Assembly: GCF_000418555.1 (NCBI RefSeq)
Contig: NZ_ATKM01000013.1
Location: 124,001-188,000, forward strand
Reading direction: 5' to 3'
From: Pseudomonas sp. P818
GTDB lineage: Bacteria; Pseudomonadota; Gammaproteobacteria; Pseudomonadales; Pseudomonadaceae
DNA length: 64,000 bases
The notes under the pieces are model-generated. The model saw only the letters and a program-made list of their open reading frames with translations, had not been told where the DNA came from and did not search any database. This document shows, piece after piece, positions 53,067 to 60,933 of this stretch (the stretch's first letter is position 1; every line of letters begins with the position of its first letter). The translations under genes and the position numbers were made by a program.

Positions 53067-54176
53067 ATGGCCCTCATGTTCCCGCGGCTTGCCCGCAATT
53101 TCGCCAAGAACGGTTACTACCCGACCGACGAACCCACGCTCGAAAGAGCCCTCAACGCACTGATGCCCAGCGACGGGCCGATGTGCATCCTCGATCCCTG
53201 CGCCGGCGAAGGCGTGGCGATCGCCGAAGCCGCCCATGCCCTCGGGCGCGAGCAGGCCAAGGCGTTCGCCGTCGAGTTCGACCCGGAGCGGGCACGTCAT
53301 GCCCGCGGCCTGGTCGATCACTGCCTGCACGCGGACCTGATGGACACGATGGTCTCCAAGCAATCCTTCGGGTTGCTCTGGCTCAACCCGCCGTATGGCG
53401 ACCTGTCCAAGGACGTCAACGGCAACATCGGCTACCAAGGCCAGGGCCGTGCCCGCCTCGAAAAGCTGTTCTATCAGCGTTCGCTGTCGCTGTTGCAGTA
53501 CGGCGGCGTGCTGGTCTTCATCGTCCCCGGCTACGTGCTCGACGCGGAGTTGGTCGGTTGGCTGACACGCCACTACACGGACCTGCGCATCTACCGAGCG
53601 GTGGAAACGCAATTCAAGCAGGTGGTGATCTTCGGCCGAAGGGTGCGACAGCGTGAACAGGCTCCCGATGGCGTCAAGGCCGTGCGCAATCTGCTGCTGC
53701 AGGTTGGGCTTGGCGAAGTCGAAGCCGAGGAGCTGCCGAGCGATTGGCCGTTCCTGCCGTACATCGTCCCCGCCAGTCCGGCCGAGCCGGAGCATTTCTT
53801 CCGCGTGACGATGGAGCCCGAGCAGTTCGCCGACGAGGTTGGCAGGCTGCAAGGCCTCTGGCCGTCGCTGGACACGCACCTGGGGGCCGCGCAGCAGTCG
53901 CTGCGTCCACCGGCGCGGGCTTTGTCCCACTGGCATCTCGCCCTGGCTCTGGCCGCGGGCGCGATCTCGGGGGTTGTGCGCTCCAAGACCGGGCGCGTGC
54001 TCGTCGTCAAAGGTGACACCCACAAGGACAAGACGCTCCAGCGTGAATTCACCGAACGCGAAGACGGCTCGATCGCCGAGACCCGCATCCTCACCGACAA
54101 GTTTGTGCCCGTCATCCGCGCGTGGGACATGACGCCTGGCTCCGCGACACGGGGCGAGGTGTTGACCATCCGCTGA
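53067..54176 (+). CDS. DUF6094-type N6 DNA methylase-like protein
   Basis: A 369-residue AdoMet-dependent methylase: motif I CILDPCAGEGVAIAEAAHALG near residue 35 and catalytic NPPY motif in LLWLNPPYGDLSKDVN near residue 108, as in gamma-type adenine methylases. The C-terminal half lacks a recognisable target-recognition domain. It pairs with the orphan C5 methyltransferase as ICE protection against restriction, or may serve DNA processing; substrate unknown. Confidence 0.83.
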   Translation: MALMFPRLARNFAKNGYYPTDEPTLERALNALMPSDGPMCILDPCAGEGVAIAEAAHALGREQAKAFAVEFDPERARHARGLVDHCLHADLMDTMVSKQSFGLLWLNPPYGDLSKDVNGNIGYQGQGRARLEKLFYQRSLSLLQYGGVLVFIVPGYVLDAELVGWLTRHYTDLRIYRAVETQFKQVVIFGRRVRQREQAPDGVKAVRNLLLQVGLGEVEAEELPSDWPFLPYIVPASPAEPEHFFRVTMEPEQFADEVGRLQGLWPSLDTHLGAAQQSLRPPARALSHWHLALALAAGAISGVVRSKTGRVLVVKGDTHKDKTLQREFTEREDGSIAETRILTDKFVPVIRAWDMTPGSATRGEVLTIR

Positions 54177-54227
54177 CTCACCGGACGCGCTGCCGTCCTG
54201 CTATTCCCACATCGAAGGAGAAACACC

Positions 54228-54548
54228 ATGTTCGCAAACCCGTTCAAGCGGCCCGCGCCGCAGAAGCAACCGTTGTTCGCACCGGGTACGCTGAAGTTGA
54301 GCGAGAAGGTGCATTGGTTGGCACGCAAAGGCCTGATCGACCCCTTGGCCTATGTCCAGCGCCACGTGCGCGGTGACTGGGGCGAGATCGACGAGGCCAC
54401 CCGCCAAGCCAACAACGTCGCAATCCAACAGGACAACCTAATGATCTCGCAGTTCAGGATCACGCCGGACCTGGCACTGATCGTCAAGACCAGCGAGGAC
54501 CATGAAACCACGGTGGTCCAGCTATCCGAGGAGCAAGATCTGATTTGA
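54228..54548 (+). CDS. Small ICE protein, paralogue A
   Basis: A 106-residue protein. LIDPLAYVQRHVRGDWGEIDEATRQANNVAIQQDNLMISQF is closely like the gene at 54639 (PIPYFRRHTRGDWGDVN), so the two are tandem duplicates. RGDWG is the shared core. No known function. Confidence 0.72.
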   Translation: MFANPFKRPAPQKQPLFAPGTLKLSEKVHWLARKGLIDPLAYVQRHVRGDWGEIDEATRQANNVAIQQDNLMISQFRITPDLALIVKTSEDHETTVVQLSEEQDLI

Positions 54549-54638
54549 CGGCCCCACATCGTCATTCTCATCCACCTGACGGAGCCACTTCACTCCGCCA
54601 GGGGTGTCGTGGCTCAATAACCTTTCAAGGAGGAGCCC

Positions 54639-54944
54639 ATGGCATCACATCGCATCGAAACCTACTGCCAGAGGCTGGCGTTCCCCATCGGGGCGCTTAT
54701 CTTCAGCAAAGGCATTGACCGCCTGGTCCGCTCGGGTCGCCTCGACCCGATCCCGTACTTCAGGCGCCACACCCGTGGTGACTGGGGCGACGTCAACGTC
54801 CAGCAATGGCAGGCCAACAGCACCGCGCTTCAATCAGGTGCTTCGCTGGCATCGCACTACGTGATCCACCCGGGGCTGGCCATTCGCATCGTTACCGACG
54901 CGGAGCGCCGCGCCACCGTCATCGTTCTGCCGTCCGAGGACTGA
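54639..54944 (+). CDS. Small ICE protein, paralogue B
   Basis: A 101-residue protein that aligns with the gene at 54228 over about 70 residues (shared RHxRGDWG, QANxxA, and a C-terminal 'I.TP/HPGLAIxIxT..ER..TVI' run). The upstream gap has GAGCCAC/GTGGCTC and GGCTC also able to pair with the ribosome-site GAGCC. Function unknown. Confidence 0.72.
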   Translation: MASHRIETYCQRLAFPIGALIFSKGIDRLVRSGRLDPIPYFRRHTRGDWGDVNVQQWQANSTALQSGASLASHYVIHPGLAIRIVTDAERRATVIVLPSED

Positions 54945-55020
54945 GCACGGTTCACCCGCTGGCCATCCAGGCCAGCACCTTCAACCACCTTCGGCCACGC
55001 GCCGATTTACTTCCCACCAC

Positions 55021-55079
55021 GGGGCATGCCACTGCCCCACTGGGGGTGGTGCATGCCCCATTTTCTTTGGAGCATCACC
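55021..55079 (+). promoter_or_regulatory. Leader with two mutually exclusive hairpins
   Basis: GGGGCATGC (55021-55029) pairs with GCATGCCCC (55051-55059). The overlapping GGTGGTGC (55045-55052) can instead pair with GCATCACC (55072-55079) next to the ribosome site and ATG (8 bp, one G-U). The two folds cannot coexist. Confidence 0.62.
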
Positions 55080-57359
55080 ATGTCCCTCGATCTCGAAACC
55101 AATGCCGCTGAAGCCGCGCCCGTACAGGGCGAACTGCTCGATGCGGAATCTTCCCCTCTGACCCTGAGCCTTCAGGATTTCGTCGGCGAGTTCGGCGACG
55201 AACTGCTCGACGCCCTCAACAGCGCTAATCCGCCGGTCTATACCGGCCAACCGCAGGCACATCGCCAGCTCATCGTCGCCAGCCTCAAGCGCAAGCTGTT
55301 CCAGGCCCAGGCCGAAGTCGTCCATGCCGCCGCCGAGCTGCTGATTGACCGTGGCGAACATGCCGCGATCGTCAATGGCGAAATGGGCTGCGGCAAGACG
55401 ACCGTCGGCATCGCCACGGCCGCCGTGCTCAACGCCGAAGGCTACCGCCGCACCTTGGTTCTTTCGCCGCCGCACCTTGTTTACAAGTGGCGGCGCGAGA
55501 TCCAGGAGACGGTAGCAGGCGCCAAGGTGTGGGTGCTCAACGGCCCCGATACCTTGGTCAAGCTCATCAAGCTACGCGAGCAGTTGGGCGTGCAGCCCAC
55601 GGGCCAGGAGTTCTTTGTCCTGGGGCGCGTCAGGATGCGGATGGGGTTCCACTGGAAGCCTGTCTTCACTCAGCGGCGTACCCGCCACGGCAACGTGGCA
55701 GCGTGCCCGGACTGCGGCACGGTCATCACCGATCTCGACGGCGAGCCGGTCAACCCGGTCGAACTCGAAGCCGAGGAATCCCGCAGGAAGTGCAGCCACT
55801 GCGCCGCCCCCCTGTGGACGCTGATCCGCCCGAGAAGCCTGTCCGGCAGCGATCAGTCCTCGGCCGTCCTCAAAGCCTTGAAGCGCATCCCGACCATCGG
55901 GGAAGTCACCGCGCAGAAGCTGATGCAGAAGTTCGGCGACGGCTTCCTGGCCTCGATGCTCGGCGACAACATCCATGAGTTCATCAACCTCATGGACGGC
56001 AACGGCGAACTGGTGTTCTCCGACCGTCAGGCCACGCGCATGGAACGCGCGATGGCCAACATGGAGTTCGGGTTTGGCGAGGGCGGCTATCAGCCGTCCG
56101 AGTTCATCAAGAGATACCTGCCGCAAGGCACGTTCGACCTGCTCATCGCCGACGAGGCACACGAGTACAAGAACGGCGGCAGTGCCCAGGGCCAAGCCAT
56201 GGGCGTGCTGGCGGCGAAGGCTCGCAAAACCTTGCTGCTGACCGGCACGTTGATGGGCGGCTACGGGGACGACCTGTTCTACCTGCTGTTCCGAGCCCTT
56301 CCCGGGCGGATGATCGAAGACGGCTACCGCCCGACCACGAGCGGCAGCATGACCTCGGCCGCGATGGCGTTCATGCGCGATCACGGGGTCTTGAAGGACA
56401 TCTACTCCGAGAGCGCCGGCACGGCGCACAAGACGGCCAAGGGCACCAAGGTATCGGTGCGCACGGTCAAAGCCCCGGGCTTCGGCCCCAAGGGCGTCTT
56501 GCGCTGCATCCTGCCGTTCACGATCTTCCTCAAGCTCAAGGACATCGGCGGCAACGTCCTGCCGCCGTATGACGAAGAGTTCCGCGAAGTCGCGATGGAC
56601 ACGGCGCAAGCCGCGGCCTACCGCGATCTGGCGGGCCGGCTGACCGCGGAGCTGAAACAGGCTCTGGCGCGACGCGATACGACTCTGCTGGGTGTGGTCC
56701 TCAACGTGCTGCTGGCCTGGCCGGATTGCTGCTTCCGGTCGGAAACCGTGGTGCATCCGCGCACGCGCAACACCTTGGCGTTCGTCCCGGCTCAGTTCAA
56801 CGAGTTCGAGATCAGCCCCAAGGAGCGTGAGCTGATCGATATCTGCAAACAGGAGAAGGCGCAGGGCCGCAAGGTCCTCGCCTACACGGTCTATACCGGC
56901 ACGCGCGACACCACGTCGCGCCTGAAGGTACTGCTGGAGCAGGAAGGTTTCAAGGTGGCGGTGCTGCGCGCGAGCGTGGATGCAAGCCGCCGCGAGGACT
57001 GGATTGCCGAGCAACTGGATCGTGGCATCGACGTGCTCATCACCAACCCCGAGTTGGTCAAGACGGGATTGGACCTGTTGGATTTCCCGACAATCGTGTT
57101 CATGCAGTCGGGCTACAACGTGTACTCGCTCCAGCAGGCGGCCCGCCGCTCCTGGCGCATCGGGCAGAAGCACCCCGTGCGCGTGATCTATCTCGGCTAC
57201 GCCGGTTCCTCGCAGATGACATGCCTCGAACTGATGGCCAAGAAGATCATGGTCTCGCAGTCCACCTCGGGCGATGTACCCGAATCGGGGCTGGATGTCC
57301 TGAACCAGGATGGTGATTCCGTCGAGGTCGCACTGGCCCGGCAACTGGTCGCCGCCTGA
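55080..57359 (+). CDS. SNF2-like DEAD/DEAH helicase with zinc-ribbon
   Basis: A 759-residue helicase. Walker A NGEMGCGKTTVGIA near residue 100; DEAH box LLIADEAHEYKN near 356; an intervening zinc-ribbon (CPDCGTVI ... CSHCAAPL, residues about 205-245); C-terminal RecA domain with motif IV-like LAYTVYTGTRDT, motif V LITNPELVKTGLDL and motif VI QQAARRSWRIGQKHPV. The RIGQ ending is typical of SNF2 ATPases. ICE-encoded helicases of this type occur in PAGI-2-like cores; exact role in transfer is unknown. Confidence 0.88.
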   Translation: MSLDLETNAAEAAPVQGELLDAESSPLTLSLQDFVGEFGDELLDALNSANPPVYTGQPQAHRQLIVASLKRKLFQAQAEVVHAAAELLIDRGEHAAIVNGEMGCGKTTVGIATAAVLNAEGYRRTLVLSPPHLVYKWRREIQETVAGAKVWVLNGPDTLVKLIKLREQLGVQPTGQEFFVLGRVRMRMGFHWKPVFTQRRTRHGNVAACPDCGTVITDLDGEPVNPVELEAEESRRKCSHCAAPLWTLIRPRSLSGSDQSSAVLKALKRIPTIGEVTAQKLMQKFGDGFLASMLGDNIHEFINLMDGNGELVFSDRQATRMERAMANMEFGFGEGGYQPSEFIKRYLPQGTFDLLIADEAHEYKNGGSAQGQAMGVLAAKARKTLLLTGTLMGGYGDDLFYLLFRALPGRMIEDGYRPTTSGSMTSAAMAFMRDHGVLKDIYSESAGTAHKTAKGTKVSVRTVKAPGFGPKGVLRCILPFTIFLKLKDIGGNVLPPYDEEFREVAMDTAQAAAYRDLAGRLTAELKQALARRDTTLLGVVLNVLLAWPDCCFRSETVVHPRTRNTLAFVPAQFNEFEISPKERELIDICKQEKAQGRKVLAYTVYTGTRDTTSRLKVLLEQEGFKVAVLRASVDASRREDWIAEQLDRGIDVLITNPELVKTGLDLLDFPTIVFMQSGYNVYSLQQAARRSWRIGQKHPVRVIYLGYAGSSQMTCLELMAKKIMVSQSTSGDVPESGLDVLNQDGDSVEVALARQLVAA

Positions 57360-57413
57360 TTCCCACGCCACAAGCCGGCCTAGCGCCGCCGGCATTTCTG
57401 TTGTTCCCACCTT

Positions 57414-57456
57414 GCAGCCACGCCCACGTTCTCCGTGGACGTGGCTGCGCTTTTTT
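57414..57456 (+). terminator. Terminator-like hairpin directly before an ICE gene
   Basis: GCAGCCAC / GTGGCTGC with an inner CCACG/CGTGG, followed by GCTTTTTT and 6 bases later AAGGAG. It reads as a strong terminator of the helicase gene, yet no promoter fits before the next start at 57475, so attenuation is possible. Confidence 0.75.
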
Positions 57457-57474
57457 CATCCCAAGGAGATTTCC

Positions 57475-57681
57475 ATGAATACCAACACCCAACCGTCCGA
57501 AGCCATCGACACCCAACGGAAGCTGGAAGCCGAGATTGCGGATTTCCTGCGGCAGCGCATCGAAGATGGGAACCTCGATGCGGAGGACATCCCTGTGCGC
57601 CTGGCACGCTATGGTCTGATGGCCCCCGAGGCGTTCCTCGCCGAAATGCGTGAGCGCATGGGCATCGACGACGAGAAATAA
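57475..57681 (+). CDS. Small ICE protein
   Basis: A 68-residue acidic helical protein (IDTQRKLEAEIADFLRQRIEDGNLDAEDIPVRLARYGLMAPEAFLAEMRERMG). Perfect AAGGAG ribosome site. Followed by a terminator. Function unknown. Confidence 0.72.
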   Translation: MNTNTQPSEAIDTQRKLEAEIADFLRQRIEDGNLDAEDIPVRLARYGLMAPEAFLAEMRERMGIDDEK

Positions 57682-57696
57682 GAGACCCATTTTCAC

Positions 57697-57721
57697 AGGC
57701 CCCAACTTGGGGCCTTTCTTT
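57697..57721 (+). terminator. Rho-independent terminator
   Basis: AGGCCCC/GGGGCCT stem, 5-base loop, TTCTTT tail. Ends the accessory region before the mating operon. Confidence 0.85.
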
Positions 57722-57828
57722 GGTGAAGGCGCTGCCGGCAAATCGGGCGCTGTCTGGTTCGCATTGTTTGCTGCCGCTCGTAGCCCGAGCGGCGATGGTG
57801 AGGGCTCGATGTTTCAGGACGCCGAGCT

Positions 57829-58428
57829 ATGTGCCCCTCTCCACCCTGGTTTCACCATCCCGAACGCCGCCTGCTGGCGGGATTTTTCGGCCTGCTTTGG
57901 TCGGTGCTGGCCGGTGGCTGCGCGACGACGACTGCGCCGGTCGCGCCCGACACCATCGAGGAAGTCTCGGCCGCGCCCGAACCCGAAGCGCCCGAGTACA
58001 TCCCGGTCGTGCGCTACGCCCGCTACACGCTGGTCGAACTGGCCCCTACAGCGGCGCAGCGCGACCTGCTGTTGCAGACCATCGACGTGTCGATGCCCGA
58101 GGATGCCCGCGCCACGGTCGGCGATGGGCTGCGGCATGTGCTCAAGCGCAGCGGCTACAGCCTGTGCCAAACGGCGCATGCCGTGATCGAGCTGTATGAG
58201 CTGCCGCTCCCGGCGGCGCACCTGCATCTCGGTCCCATGACCTTGCGCGATGCGCTGCTCACCCTGGCTGGTCCGGCCTGGGAACTGCACGCGGATGACC
58301 GCGCACGACAGATTTGCTTCGAGCGGCCCGGCGACAGCGTGGCCGCCGAACCCATGCCCGAACCGACCGCCGCCGATGCGGTGCAGACCTTCCCGCTGAT
58401 GCCTTCCACTCCAGGAGGCCAGCCGTGA
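57829..58428 (+). CDS. PilL2-type ICE pilus lipoprotein
   Basis: A 199-residue exported lipoprotein: signal LLAGFFGLLWSVLAGGC with a lipobox LAGGC, then the PilL N-domain pattern RYARYTLVELAPTAAQRDLLLQTIDVSMP and LRHVLKRSGYSLC (PFGI-1 class PilL2). It starts the mating operon; overlaps the next gene by 4 bases. It probably stands at the outer membrane as part of the transfer pilus. Confidence 0.82.
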   Translation: MCPSPPWFHHPERRLLAGFFGLLWSVLAGGCATTTAPVAPDTIEEVSAAPEPEAPEYIPVVRYARYTLVELAPTAAQRDLLLQTIDVSMPEDARATVGDGLRHVLKRSGYSLCQTAHAVIELYELPLPAAHLHLGPMTLRDALLTLAGPAWELHADDRARQICFERPGDSVAAEPMPEPTAADAVQTFPLMPSTPGGQP

Positions 58429-59066
58429 ACGCTCCGCAATCTTCGCGTCGCCCGACCGCCGCCGTGGTGGTGCAAAGCATGCTCTGGCTCTGGCTGCTCG
58501 GTCTAAGCGTCATCGTGGCCCTCGGCTACCAGGCGATGAGCGACCAGGCCGACCAGGAACGGCTCGATTCCCGTCTGCAACGCCTCGAAGCGCAGGCGGT
58601 GGCCCTGGCCGAGGCCATCGAGACCATCCAGCAGCGTCCGGCCGTCGCAACGGCGGCGGACCTCAAAGACACCCGCCAAATCCTGGAAGCACGCGCTTCC
58701 CAGGTTGAGAAAACACTGAGCGGCTACGCAGCCGCCGACGACCTTCAGGCGCTGCGCGCGGAGATCGAGCAGATCAAGACGCGCCAGACCGCCGCGCGTG
58801 CAGCAGCCCCCGTCCAGCCGCGCACATCGAGCAAGCCCGCCGCCAAGTCTGAACCGCCGCCATTGCCGTTCCGCATCGTCGGCGCCGAACTGCGCGCCGG
58901 CCAGCGCAGCGTGTCCGTCGCGCCGAGCAGTGGGGACTTCACGCCCGACCAGCTTCAGGTGCTGCTGCCCGGTGATGCGGTCGGCCCATGGCGCTTGCAG
59001 GCAATCGATGGCAGCGCCGCGGTGTTCCAAGCCGGCGACCAGACCCGTCGCGTGGCGATTCCCTGA
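58425..59066 (+). CDS. ICE inner-membrane protein with periplasmic domain
   Basis: A 213-residue protein with GTG start overlapping the PilL2 stop. One TM (SMLWLWLLGLSVIVALGY), a coiled coil (DQERLDSRLQRLEAQAVALAEAIETIQQ and beyond), a Pro/Ala hinge and a globular C-terminal domain (FRIVGAELRAGQRSVSVAPSSG ... GDAVGPWRLQAIDGS). Conserved in this operon position; precise role unknown. Confidence 0.75.
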   Translation: MNAPQSSRRPTAAVVVQSMLWLWLLGLSVIVALGYQAMSDQADQERLDSRLQRLEAQAVALAEAIETIQQRPAVATAADLKDTRQILEARASQVEKTLSGYAAADDLQALRAEIEQIKTRQTAARAAAPVQPRTSSKPAAKSEPPPLPFRIVGAELRAGQRSVSVAPSSGDFTPDQLQVLLPGDAVGPWRLQAIDGSAAVFQAGDQTRRVAIP

Positions 59067-59080
59067 TCGGAGCACACCAC

Positions 59081-59806
59081 ATGAAGCCGTCGATCATCCT
59101 TTCCGCACTCCTACTGGCTTCAGTCCAGTGGCCCGCGTGGGCGCAGCAGTCAGCCACGGCTCCCGCTCGCAATGCGCAGAGCCAGGAGCGCCCGCTGGCC
59201 GCCCGCGTCCTGGACGACCGAGTAGCAAGCAACTGGGGCCTCCAACCCCAGGAATGGGTGCGTTACCGCGAGCTGATGGATGGGCCGCTGGGAATCTACT
59301 CGCCCAACCTGGACCCGCTGTCTGCCCTAGGCATCGAGGCACGGACCGACGAAGAACGGCGGCGCTATGCAGAGCTGCAGGTGCAAATCGAAGCACGCCG
59401 CGTCGAGAAGTTGCTCGCCTACCAACGCGCCTACGACGAAGCCTGGCAGCGCCTGAACCCCGGCATGCAGCGCGTGAACCTGCCCGACGACGGGCCGGGC
59501 GCCGGCACCGCGCGCGGCAGCGGCCGAATGGCGGTGTTCGTCAAGGACGGCTGCGCGGCCTGTGGGCAGCTCGTGCAGCGCCTGCAATCCTCGGGTGCCG
59601 AGTTCGACCTGTATATGGTGGGCAGCCGCCAGGACGATGCACGCATCCGCGACTGGGCCAAGCGCGCGCAGATCGACCCGGCGCGCGTGCGCAGCGGCAG
59701 CATTACCCTCAACCACGACGGCGGCCGCTGGCTGTCGCTGGGCCTGCCCGGTGACTTGCCCGCGGCTGTGCGCGAGGTGAACGGCCAATGGCAGCGTCAG
59801 CCGTAG
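59081..59806 (+). CDS. ICE protein of the TIGR03759 (PFL_4693) family
   Basis: A 241-residue exported protein (signal LSALLLASVQWPAWA). A helical middle and a thioredoxin-like C-terminal half with CxxC in KDGCAACGQLVQRL near residue 165. The CAAC site suggests a disulfide-linked role in assembling the mating apparatus. Overlaps the next gene by 19 bases. Confidence 0.86.
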   Translation: MKPSIILSALLLASVQWPAWAQQSATAPARNAQSQERPLAARVLDDRVASNWGLQPQEWVRYRELMDGPLGIYSPNLDPLSALGIEARTDEERRRYAELQVQIEARRVEKLLAYQRAYDEAWQRLNPGMQRVNLPDDGPGAGTARGSGRMAVFVKDGCAACGQLVQRLQSSGAEFDLYMVGSRQDDARIRDWAKRAQIDPARVRSGSITLNHDGGRWLSLGLPGDLPAAVREVNGQWQRQP

Positions 59807-60393
59807 CGGCCACCTCCGTCTCGCAGCTCCTGCGCGCACTGGTGCTTGCTACCGGCCTGTGCGCCTGCGCCGTCCATGCCCAGGAGGTTCCACCACCGGC
59901 CTACCAACTCGCCGCACAGCGGGCGGGCATCCCCTCGACCGTGCTCTTCGCCGTGGCCTTGCAGGAGAGCGGTGTTCGGCGCAACGGGCGCATCGTCCCG
60001 TGGCCGTGGTCCCTCAATGTCGCCGGCCAGTCGCGCCGCTTCGCCACGCGCGCCGACGCCTGCTCGGGCTTGCAACAGGCAATGCGCGCCACGCCCCACA
60101 CGCGCATCGATGCAGGCCTGGGCCAGATCAACCTCGGTTACCACAAGCACCGCTTCACCAGCGCGTGCGACCTGCTGGACCCCTATCGCAACCTCGCCAT
60201 CGCCGCTGAGATCCTGAAGGAGCAGCACACGTCCGGCGAAGACTGGCTGTTGGCGATCGGCCGCTACCACCGTCCTGCGGGCGGCGAGCCCGCCGCCCGC
60301 TACCGGCGCAGCGTGTCGCGCCATCTCGCGCGTGTGCAGGGCGCACGCCCAAACGCCGCGGTGCTCGCCACGCGCCAGGAGACTTCCCCATGA
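59788..60393 (+). CDS. ICE lytic transglycosylase
   Basis: A 201-residue soluble lysozyme-like transglycosylase: signal ALVLATGLCACAVHA, catalytic glutamate in AVALQESGVRRN, and GLGQINLGYH later. It opens peptidoglycan for the type IV secretion channel. It starts inside the previous gene and overlaps the next by 4 bases. Confidence 0.9.
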   Translation: MAASAVAATSVSQLLRALVLATGLCACAVHAQEVPPPAYQLAAQRAGIPSTVLFAVALQESGVRRNGRIVPWPWSLNVAGQSRRFATRADACSGLQQAMRATPHTRIDAGLGQINLGYHKHRFTSACDLLDPYRNLAIAAEILKEQHTSGEDWLLAIGRYHRPAGGEPAARYRRSVSRHLARVQGARPNAAVLATRQETSP

Positions 60394-60929
60394 CGAAATC
60401 CCATCTGGCCCTGCGGGGCCTGCTTGTGCTGCTGGCGGGTCTGCCGCTGGCATCGCGTGCCGGCGATCCGCTGATCGTGGTCGAAGATCGCGGTGGCACG
60501 TCGGCGCTGCCGTACTACGAGGCCCTCAACCTCCAGCCGCGCGCCGATGTCCCGGCCCGGCCGCCCATTCCGACGCCACAGGTTCCCGCCACACCCGCGG
60601 ACGAGGCAGCGATGCTGCCGGTGCGCAGCACCAAACTCACGCCTGGCACCGTCGCTCGGCGCGTGATCGAAGCGCCCGGCCTGCGGCCGTTCGTGGTCAT
60701 CGGCGACGACGACGCCTCCCGGGCCTGGTTGCAGCGCCGCGGCGTTGCTTTGCGCGAACGCGGCGCGGTCGGCCTAGTGGTCAATGTCGAGACCGCGCAG
60801 GGCCTGGCAGGGCTGCGTGCCCTGGTGCCGGGCGTGCCGCTCGCGCCCGTAGCCGGAGACGACCTGGCCGATCGCCTAGGCCTGCGGCATTACCCGGCGC
60901 TGATCACGGCCACCGGCATCGAGCAATGA
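60390..60929 (+). CDS. ICE protein of the TIGR03765 (PFL_4695) family
   Basis: A 179-residue exported protein (signal LALRGLLVLLAGLPLASRAG) with DPLIVVEDRGGTSALPYYEALN and a C-terminal alpha/beta section (LRPFVVIGDDDASRAWLQRRGV). Conserved TIGR03765 protein just before traD. Role in the mating apparatus unknown. Confidence 0.87.
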   Translation: MTKSHLALRGLLVLLAGLPLASRAGDPLIVVEDRGGTSALPYYEALNLQPRADVPARPPIPTPQVPATPADEAAMLPVRSTKLTPGTVARRVIEAPGLRPFVVIGDDDASRAWLQRRGVALRERGAVGLVVNVETAQGLAGLRALVPGVPLAPVAGDDLADRLGLRHYPALITATGIEQ

Positions 60930-60933
60930 AGCC

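Noticed and set aside
53067..54176. A complete type I/II restriction-modification system
   Set aside because: Two methylases occur but no endonuclease or specificity subunit accompanies them; protection of ICE DNA is simpler.
57650..58186. A 178-residue frame overlapping the PilL2 gene start
   Set aside because: Runs across a terminator and becomes Arg/Pro-rich; the PilL2 frame has a signal peptide, lipobox and family pattern.
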